A DNA stretch of 64,000 nt from Phoebastria nigripes (taxonomy: Eukaryota; Chordata; Aves; Procellariiformes; Diomedeidae). A model generated the notes under the pieces. It was not told the DNA's origin. It saw nothing but the letters and a program-made list of their open reading frames with translations, and ran no database searches. The position numbers and the translations under genes are program-made. The stretch is from positions 1,064,192 through 1,128,191 of the forward strand of contig JAYKAV010002766.1 of the NCBI GenBank assembly GCA_035582835.1. The letters are read 5' to 3'. Shown here one piece after another: positions 55,778 through 64,000 of this stretch (position 1 is the first letter of the stretch; every line of letters starts with the position of its first letter).

Positions 55778-55865
55778 GGCCCCGGCGCCTCCGACCCCCG
55801 GGGAGGCCGGGGGGTCGGGGTACCCCGACCCCCCGGCCTCCCCGGGGGTCGGAGGCGCCGGGGCC
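55778..55865. repeat. Perfect 88-bp palindrome
   Basis: Two 44-base arms are exact reverse complements with no spacer, centred between 55821 and 55822 in GGGGTACCCC. Symmetry breaks at 55777/55866. The arms are almost entirely G and C. Confidence 0.92.
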
Positions 55866-58439
55866 GGGGTGGGGGGAAAACCCCAGTGGTCTCGGCTGAG
55901 CAGCCGTGGGGCAGGGAGTGATGCCGGGAGTGGGTGTGAAACGTATGTAAGGACCCATGGAGGGACGGTGGCATCATCCCCGCTCCATCCCTGCGGGGCG
56001 GGTTGAATCTGGAAGGGGAGGTGACGCTGCCAGCGTCACCTGCCCTACAGCAGGGTGGCCCTGGGGAGCAGCAGCGATGAGCAGACCTTACATCAGTCGG
56101 GAAGGGAGATAAAGAGCCCTTCCCAGTCCTCACCCTGCAGGGTGCCTGGGGCGGGGGGGGGGACGGACGATGACGGGCTGCTTTAGGGAGCGGGGTGCAG
56201 GAGGAGGTCACCCCAGCACGATGACACCCGCTCTGCAGCTCTGCAGGAGGAAGGAAAAGGAAATTTCTTGCTTCCCTCTTTGCTAAGGGCTCTGACGCGG
56301 CTGCCCGGGAAGCGGGGGCCCCCACACAGGTCCCATCCTGCCGCCGCACCCCGTGCTCTCCGCCAGCCCCCCCCGCCCCCCGGGCCTGCCGGTGCACGCT
56401 GCTCCCCGCCGGCTGACTCGGGGCTGAGTCACAGCTCCGCACGCCCGACCGGTTTGGGGGAGACCCTTGGGCTCAGCGTGGGAACGGCCTGACCTCAGCA
56501 GCAGGGCATGGAGCCGGGGCCAGCCCCACTGAGCTGCCTGCGNGACCCTTGTCTCCCAAAAATAAGGGGGGGGCTTTGCACTAGGAGGTATCGATGCTCC
56601 TGGAAAGCTCTGGCTCGTTCCCGCTGGCCAAAGGCAGCCCTGCCTGCGATCCCTGCCGCCCGCGCGCAGTGGATTAAAAACTAGGTCAGTGGCAGATCCC
56701 CAAAAGTGATTGCAATCGGGGAATTGCCGCTTCCCGGGTGCGAGCCCGGGGGAGACTTGCTCCGTTCGATACCTTTATCACCGAGCTGGAAGAAAATGAC
56801 TGGTGAAACGCAGACCCCCTGAAATCACCCGACCGAGCCAGATCGCTCCCGCAGTGGCGTCGGGGCCAGGTCCTGCGTGGAGGCTGGGGACCAGAGCCCC
56901 CGAGGAGGGNGCAGGGTCCCAGGGCTGCTGTTGGGGACACTATGGTGGGGCCAGGTCCCCCCGTCCGAGGGTCGGGAAAGAGCCACAGGGAGGACGGACG
57001 GTGCTGGCATGGTGGGGAAAGCTGGGAACACTCGGTNCATGGAAACAGGGATGTGCGTGGGGTGGATGCGGGGCCGGGGAGGAGGCAGAGCGGCTGCGGC
57101 AGCCCCAGCGCCGGCGGGCAGGAAACGGGGCGGCAGCGCGGGGCCGGGGCAGGAAGGCAGCCGGTGGCCCCGGGGTCGGCGGAAGAGCGGCGGAAAGGCT
57201 CGGGGCCGCGGCGGTGGCGGTGGGAGGAAGCCCGGCCCNGGTGAGGGGCTGCCCCGGTGCACGTGCGTCCCATGGGGGCACTGAGGCCGTGCCCGGGCGC
57301 TGTGAGCAGGGGCACCGGCCGTGCCCGCCGTGCCCGCGGTGGGACCGAAACTCCGTCAGTGCCGGGAAAGGGCCCTTCCTGGGTGAGCCCTCGGCTGCAA
57401 ATGCCTCTCTGCCGCCCTTGGGGCTGCATGTCGCGGCGTGCCCCGCAGCAGCCGCATGCCGGGACTCGCAGCCTCGTGCTGTAGCGTGGGAGATCCTGCA
57501 ACCGGCTCTGCTCCACTGCCGACCGGCAACACTCAACCCAGCACGCCTGTGCCGGGGGCAGGATGCCTGGGACCCCCCCGGGGTGGTCGGTGAGGTGGTG
57601 CTGCTGCCCACAGGGCTCCTGGCTGGGGTCTGCCCAGGGAGCCGGGTCCCCCGGGGGCGTAGGGGTGGGTTTGGGGGGTACTTATGGTGACCTCCAAAAC
57701 GGCTCAGGGGTGCTCAGCCTGCGCGGTGCCCAGGATGGGGCCACCGCAGAGCCTGACACCCGCCCGGGAGGTGGGCNACCTGCCTGGCTCTGCCTGCTCC
57801 CCCTCCTCATCCCCAGCTCTTGGGAAATGTCCCCGCACCCTCCAAAGTCTCCGTTCACCACCTTTCAGTCCTCAAGCGTTTCCAGCCCAGCTCGCTGGGG
57901 TTATTTAACTCAGACCCAGAGCGATGCTGCAGGGAGGTGACGAGCCCTTGGCTGTGCCCACGTCGGGGGGGTCTCAGCCCAGTGGCCCCCAGCGTGGTGC
58001 AAAGCGAGCTGGAGCGGTGGGAGCTGCCGTCCCTCCGGCTGTCGGTTCAACAGCAGAGCAGAGGATGAAGCTGTTAAATATTTATAGCCGCTGTTGGAGC
58101 CGGTTGGGTAAAATGGCAGCGGAAGCAGAGGGGGGACAACGGGACGGCTCTGCTCCCATCTGGCCCCCGCGCTGCTCCGTGCATTGTAGTGCTGCAAGTC
58201 GCCATCTGCTCCCCGCAGGGACTGCTGCCTGCCCCCGCCCGGGACGAAGCAGCGGCACGGCGGGGCCGTGGGTGCCGCAGGCATTGTCTCTGCTCCGTGG
58301 CACAAGTGCAATGAGTTTAGCGGTCTCGGGTGATGAGCAGAGGACGGGGAGAAGCTGAGCGGCTCGGGGTCCGGCCCTACCGCCCCATGCTTGCTCGCCC
58401 CAGCTCCCAGGTCCCCACCGTGGACTTGTTCAGATGAGA

Positions 58440-58520
58440 AAATGAGGGCGTGCGTGTGTGTGTGTGTAATTGCTAATGAGGATGTGCATATGCTAATTCA
58501 GGGCTGCCAATTATGGCAGG
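58440..58520. promoter_or_regulatory. AT-rich island
   Basis: GTGTGTGTGTAATTGCTAATG, then ATATGCTAATTCAGG (ATGCTAAT is octamer-like) and CCAATTATGG (58510-58519). Candidate regulatory element. Confidence 0.35.
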
Positions 58521-58857
58521 TCTCGCTGGCTCAGGACGGGGCCTCGTGGGCCGTGTCCTGCCCCGGTTTTGGCCAGGTGAGCCCCAGGCAAGGTCAGGCA
58601 GCGGCGGGGGCAGTGGTGGCCGGCTTGGCTCGGCTCGGCACCTCCTGGATTTGGGTGCCCAGGCCCCACAGAGACCCCGCGGCTCTGGCTCTGGGGGGCA
58701 GAGGGGGCCTGGGGTGCTGCTCAGGGGTCCCTGGCCCCCAGCCCCCCATGCCGTGGGAGCAGGGATGCTGGCGGGACGGGCACTGGGAGGATGCTCCCAC
58801 CACCCCCTTGTGATTTTTTCCCCACGTTGATCTCACAAAAAACCTGCTGCGGCGTGA

Positions 58858-58975
58858 GATGGCAGCGGGCGACCGAACCCTTAATTAGCCACTTTAGGGA
58901 TTTGGTTTTATTAATGGCATAAATGATTATTAAGGAAGAATTAAAGCTACCGGCCTCCAGATAAAGGACGACACG
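58858..58975. promoter_or_regulatory. AT-rich island
   Basis: CCCTTAATTAGCCAC, TTTATTAATGGCATAAATG and ATTATTAAGGAAGAATTAAAG in about 90 bp. This is one of the clearest AT islands in the block. Candidate regulatory element. Confidence 0.4.
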
Positions 58976-59944
58976 GCCCAGCTGGGATTANCCGCACGCA
59001 TTGCGTGCCCAGGCTGGGGACCTTTGGCTTCCTGGGGTCTCCTGTCCCACCCCCGCCCCCTTGCCTCCGTCCCCACATCAGCAGCTGCTGGATTCGGCAC
59101 GGCACCAACCAGGCTGGTGTTTTTGGGGGGACAAGGAGGAGCTGGGGGGGTCTGTCAGGCCCCCAGTGGGGTATCGCCGCTGCAGGCTCACCCAGCAACC
59201 CGTGACCCCCCGTGACCGGACCATNGGTGTCCCGAGGGGCACCGACACCATCGCTGCGTCGGTGCTGGAAGGTGGCAGCGGCTTCGCCTGCTGCATCGGG
59301 GGAGAAAACAGGCGTTTGCGGGCTCGGGTGTGAAATCTGTGCCGGCTGCTTCTGCCCCCCCCACCCCCCCCCGCCACGCTGGAGGCAGAAGCTCAGCGGG
59401 GTGNGTGTGGGGCAGGTTTGTGGGTCGGGGGCTGCCGGCAGCCCCGTGCTGAGCAGCCGCAGCCTGCAGCGCTCTGCAGCATCCGTCCTCCATCTGCACC
59501 GAGCTGGGGTGGGACCAGCCGGGAACCGGCTGGATGGAGGTCCCGGGAACGGGGATGCGGGCGGCAGATGTGGCCTCCCAGGAATGTCGGGACGGGCTCT
59601 TCAGGGAAAACAGCCACTTCCCATCAGCTGTGTCCGCTGGGAAGTGGCGGGGGGAATTCCCGGCGGGCAGTGGAAGGCTGAAGCTTGTCCCCAGCGCACA
59701 TGCCCCATTTTGGGTCTGCACAAGGGAGGGCTCAGCCATGCCCCCAGCAGTGCCAAGGCCCATGGAGGGCATTTCTGCCTGGCTTTTTTGCTCCGTGACC
59801 CACCAACACGGCCGTTATCCTGGGGTCCTGTGCTTGGGGGCACCCTGGGACGGGTCCCCAGCACACACGAGCTCCCTGTACCTGGCTCGGGCTTCTCCCC
59901 GGCAGCTGCCCGGTCCTGCCTGGCACAGGCAGGACGGCTGCTGA

Positions 59945-60078
59945 GCTCGTTAGGTGCAGGTGTGGGATTAGCCATAATTGCCTGCACTTTGATGTCCGTA
60001 ACCGCCTCCCCGAGGGATACTCGTCACCTGCAGCCAACCTGCGCCTGGCATCTGGCTGCTAATCCCGGGATTAGCGGG
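59945..60078. promoter_or_regulatory. AT-balanced island with GATTA motifs
   Basis: GGGATTAGCCATAATTGCC (59967-59985) and CGGGATTAGCGG (60066-60077); GGATTA is a bicoid/OTX/PITX-type core. Weak candidate. Confidence 0.25.
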
Positions 60079-61839
60079 CGCAGGGAGGGTGGCAGATGGA
60101 GCCCGGCCAGGTCAGGACCCCCAGGGCGCAGCGCTGCCCGTGGGCCAGGCACCGTTTGGGCTGCCCGGGACCCCTGGGGTCACCAAGGCAGCAGGGTCCC
60201 CAGTGAAGGCACCTCCGAGGAGCGCCTGGCTGCTCCCAGGGGAATTCCCACCCGGGATCTCCCCTGGGACATCATCCCCTCCGGGGCCCCCGGGAAAGCC
60301 CCTGTGCACTCGCTGTCAGATGATTCAGGGGAAATGAGAAGTGTCCCCTGCTCCCCACGACAGCCCTTCCCAGCTGCAGGAAAAGCCTTTTCTGGGAATC
60401 CAGTAACCTCCGTGTCTGGCCCAGGTCCCTGCAAGGAGGAGGGGGCCGGGGGTGCAGCGGGGCGCAGGCACCCAGCGGGGCTGGGAGGCTCTGCCCAGAG
60501 GCAGCCAGCACTGAGGGTCACGTTGCTGGACCCGAGGGGACCTCCAAGCCCTCCCAGCATTGCTGGGAGCCCAGAAATTGCAGCCAGGGTGGCTGCAGCT
60601 CAGCCAGCCCTGGCTGGGCCACCCCGCAGCGCGGGGACGGGCTCTATTCCCCCAGGGCTGCCTGCTCTGCCCGGCTTCTTCTTGCCCCCAAAATATCTGC
60701 AGCGCACTCAGGCTGAGCAAAGGGAAGGGGACGAAGCTGTGGAGAAGGAGAGAAGGAAACGGCCGCAAGTCTCCATCCTGAGCCCCCCACAAAGCCGGCT
60801 CCCTCGGCCCCGCGGGCAGCTGCCCTCCCCCTGCCTGTGCGGCTGCCTGGCGTCCCAGCCAGCCGGGGAGAGGAAGGGGGGGTCCTGCCAGGAGCTGCAC
60901 CCAGGGCTGTGTGTTGGGGGGGGGTCTCTGGCCTCCCCACCTCCCAGCCGGCCCCCCCCCCCATCCTGCGGGCTGAGCGCCCCGCGGCTGCGTGCTAACC
61001 TCAGGGTCCCCGCTCAATGGGAGGAAGGAAATCCTCATCCTCGGGAAAGGCTGGACATGGCCGTTTCCTCCTGCTGCGGTGGGGAGGGGGCTGGGGCACA
61101 GGCACACCCGCCCACGGCGCCCCGACATCACCCCCCCCCCGTCCCAGTTAGTAATCCCATCCAGAGACTGGATCTGGCCCTGGCTAGGCAATATGAGAGC
61201 CAAGGGCCTCTCCATCCCCCCAGCCCTGCAGGACCTGCCGGGGGTCCTCGGGGGGCTTCTTGCAGCCTTCCCACGCCGTGAGCCAGCGAAGCAGCTCTGC
61301 CCTCGGCCGTCGGCTTCCCCGTGCGTGGGCAGGAGGCTCAGCTCCGTCCCCATCCCCCCCGCGCTGCTGACGCNGGGCTGCCCCGGTGCTGGTCGTGGGT
61401 GTGGGGGCTGCGCGGGGGCACAGTCCCGTGGGGCTCAGCTGCACCCCAGCCTGGCAGGGCTCCCTGCCAGCCCTGGCCCTCGTTTTTCCCGCTTCTCCTT
61501 CCTCTTCCTCACCTTGCCCTTCGCCCTGCCGACACGCAGCGGCTGATAACAAACAGGCGAGTGGCAGCGGCGGTGGTTTTGCTCCCGGTGGCCTTTGACC
61601 CCGTTGTGTCCCCAGCCGCCAGGTGCCGGCCCCACCGTGTCCCCGCCGTGTCCCCGCCGAGGGCCGGGGTGACAGTTTGCCACAGGGTCGGGTGCTCGGG
61701 GCTGGCAGTGTGGCTCTGCCAGGCACCGAGACCCCCCCCCGTGCCATGACCGGGGTCACCTCGCTGCCGTGGCCGGGCATGGCATCCTGTCCCCTGCCGG
61801 TGCCCCGGGACGATGCTGCTGCCGGCCCGGAGCGTTGCA

Positions 61840-62250
61840 GGGCTCCAGTCCCGGTCCCCGGGGCCCGCCCGCCCCGGTCCGGTGTTCGATCTCCGGTTTC
61901 ATTCGTAATAATCTCCCCGGGGCGGATGGGGCTCCCGTGGCCCGGAGACCGGCGGCGCTGCCGGGGCTGGAGCGGGACCGGGACCGGAGCCCGGAGCGGA
62001 GCCGGGAGCGGAGGCGGGAGCGGGACCGCGCGCGCCCCGGGCGCCCCCTGGCGGCGGCGGGGCCCGACCGGAACAAAGGCCGGACCCGGCACCGGCGGCG
62101 GCGGCGGGGAGCCCCGCCACGGGCAGGGGCCCGAGCCTGGACCCGGCCACAGCGACGGGCACAGCCGGTGCCCCCGGCAGCAGGGACGGCGGCGGCTCCG
62201 GGACGGCCCCGCGGCCCCCAGCCCCGAGTCACCGGGGTGCAGAGCTGCGC
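61840..62250. promoter_or_regulatory. CpG island without an assigned gene
   Basis: About 400 bp of high CpG density (for example 61970-62110), inside the gene-free block about 0.8 kb beyond the 3' end of TMEM39B. I see no start codon leading into a conserved protein. It could be a promoter of a non-coding RNA or an insulator. Confidence 0.45.
62041..62055 (-). promoter_or_regulatory. CTCF-like binding site
   Basis: The minus strand reads GCCGCCAGGGGGCGC, a near-perfect match to the CTCF core CCASYAGRKGGCRC. It lies in the CpG island between the gene-free block and TMEM39B. Confidence 0.5.
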
Positions 62251-62254
62251 TCCT

Positions 62255-62277
62255 TCCTCCTCCTCCTCCTCCTCCTC
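62255..62277. repeat. (TCC)n trinucleotide repeat
   Basis: About seven TCC units at the right border of the CpG island. Confidence 0.85.
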
Positions 62278-62887
62278 GCCCGGGTGATGTCACCCCGCTC
62301 ATCCTCCCGGGCCCCAGCCCTGGGCAGACCTGACGGGCAGGTTGGGCAGGAGAGGCGGGGAACACCCAACCCACTCGCGGAAAGGTGGAGCGGGAGCAGC
62401 CGGAGGACCCCNAGCTCTCCCCCTCCCCGAGCTCCCCCGTCCACAGCCGGTCCCCTCGCACGGCTGCGGACCTCAAACCATCACCGGGGCAGGCTGCGAG
62501 CGAGGGGGTTGCAGCAGTTCTGGCGCAGCAATTTAAAAACCACTGTAGCGAAACAATGCAGCCTTCCCCTACGGCCACGGAGCATCAGGGGGTGCTGCGG
62601 GAGGTCCTTCGGGGTCCCCGGAAAGGACAGGATCAGGGCTCCCCCCTTATAAAGGGACTCGGACTGAAGCTGTGAGCTCCAACATACCTGTAATTCTCAT
62701 CTTCCCACTCAGTGCCAGCCGGAGCTCCGACACCAGCAGAAGCAGCAGCATTTGCACCTCTTGAAATGAAGCACCGTCNTTAATAAATCACTCCTCAAAT
62801 ACAAACAGGAGGAGGCCTTCTCGGGGGATTTTACCAGACAACAAACACACAAACAACTGTTGGGAGTAAAAAAATATGTTTTTTCCT

Positions 62888-62893
62888 TTTAAT
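62888..62893 (-). terminator. Candidate TMEM39B polyadenylation signal ATTAAA
   Basis: TTTAAT on plus is ATTAAA on minus, about 100 bp after the TMEM39B stop (62990). It lies in AT-rich sequence. A longer 3' UTR cannot be excluded. Confidence 0.5.
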
Positions 62894-62989
62894 TACATCA
62901 GTTATCAAAGAAAAAAAGCAGTGGTAACAAAAATACAAAGCTCTGAGGGTTTCTTGTTTTGTAATAAGCCGAGCATCAGTGCAATTGTT

Positions 62990-63800
<811 letters not shown>

Positions 63801-64000
63801 CTAGGATAACGCACGAGCTGCTTCCACAGCGTTGGCCACAGTAGTAAGCTGCCATCATTTGTGAGGGCAGTTTGGCCCACCGAGGCATGTAACTATCTAT
63901 GGCAGTGACAAACGGCGGTTACCTGGGGCCCGAAGCAGCAGGCACCTTGCCAAAAATCAGATCTGCTTGCTGCGCTTGGAAGTGGACAGCACAGATAGTG

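Larger units (their letters stand above)
44721..62887. other. About 18-kb gene-free block between MARCKSL1 and TMEM39B
   Basis: No exon of a recognisable protein family is visible on either strand. The background is GC-rich, so many long chance frames exist (up to 689 codons at 59212-61281). Embedded in it are short AT-rich islands rich in TAATTA and ATTA motifs, simple repeats, a long TG/CA minisatellite, a perfect palindrome, and a CpG island near the right end. The islands look like non-coding regulatory elements, but that is inference. Confidence 0.6.

Noticed and set aside
59212..61281. 689-codon open frame on plus in the gene-free block
   Set aside because: It is low-complexity Pro/Gly/Ala/Ser/Arg, matches no family I know, overlaps long frames on the opposite strand and carries no splice-consistent conserved segment. 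GC-rich sequence has few stops.
61184..62578. 464-codon open frame on minus across the orphan CpG island
   Set aside because: Composition-driven; no domain, and the frame is open on the other strand as well.

Overview
The window is vertebrate genomic DNA, almost certainly from a bird. It holds intron-rich single-copy genes with GT-AG introns, CpG-rich promoters, very GC-rich intergenic sequence, two runs of N and about 50 isolated single Ns. The spliced proteins match known families along their length. The HDAC1 tail and its Ala-Leu-Thr-Gln start look avian rather than mammalian. The gene set TMEM234, EIF3I, MTMR9-like, FAM167B, LCK, HDAC1, MARCKSL1 is the block found on human 1p35, which in chicken I recall being on a gene-dense microchromosome.

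Layout. TMEM234 (minus, 5' end only) and EIF3I (plus) share an 81-bp bidirectional promoter at 907-987. An intact MTMR9-like pseudophosphatase (minus, 6203-9771) follows, convergent with EIF3I. A minisatellite and a 401-base gap separate it from FAM167B (plus, 11843-13047). LCK is complete at 18323-23148 (plus). HDAC1 spans 24329-38747 (plus); its first coding exon runs into a 428-base gap. MARCKSL1 (minus, 43331-44431) converges on HDAC1. About 18 kb (44.7-62.9 kb) shows no coding exon I can support. It is a GC-rich background with short AT-rich islands containing homeodomain-type TAATTA sites, a large TG/CA minisatellite, a perfect 88-bp palindrome and a CpG island with a CTCF-like site. The right edge holds the last two exons of TMEM39B (minus).

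The genes are not an operon. They are a syntenic neighbourhood covering translation initiation (EIF3I), phosphoinositide signalling (MTMR9-like), T-cell receptor signalling (LCK), chromatin deacetylation (HDAC1) and membrane-cytoskeleton signalling (MARCKSL1).

I reconstructed exons by hand from family conservation, reading frame and splice sites. The coding lengths close in frame: EIF3I 325 aa, MTMR9-like 554 aa, FAM167B 184 aa, LCK 508 aa, HDAC1 480 aa if three bases are assumed lost in the gap, MARCKSL1 239 aa. I found no convincing undescribed system. The most interesting items are the intact MTMR9-like gene that is a pseudogene in human, the perfect palindromes, the gene-free block of AT islands, and the TMEM39B-MARCKSL1 adjacency.
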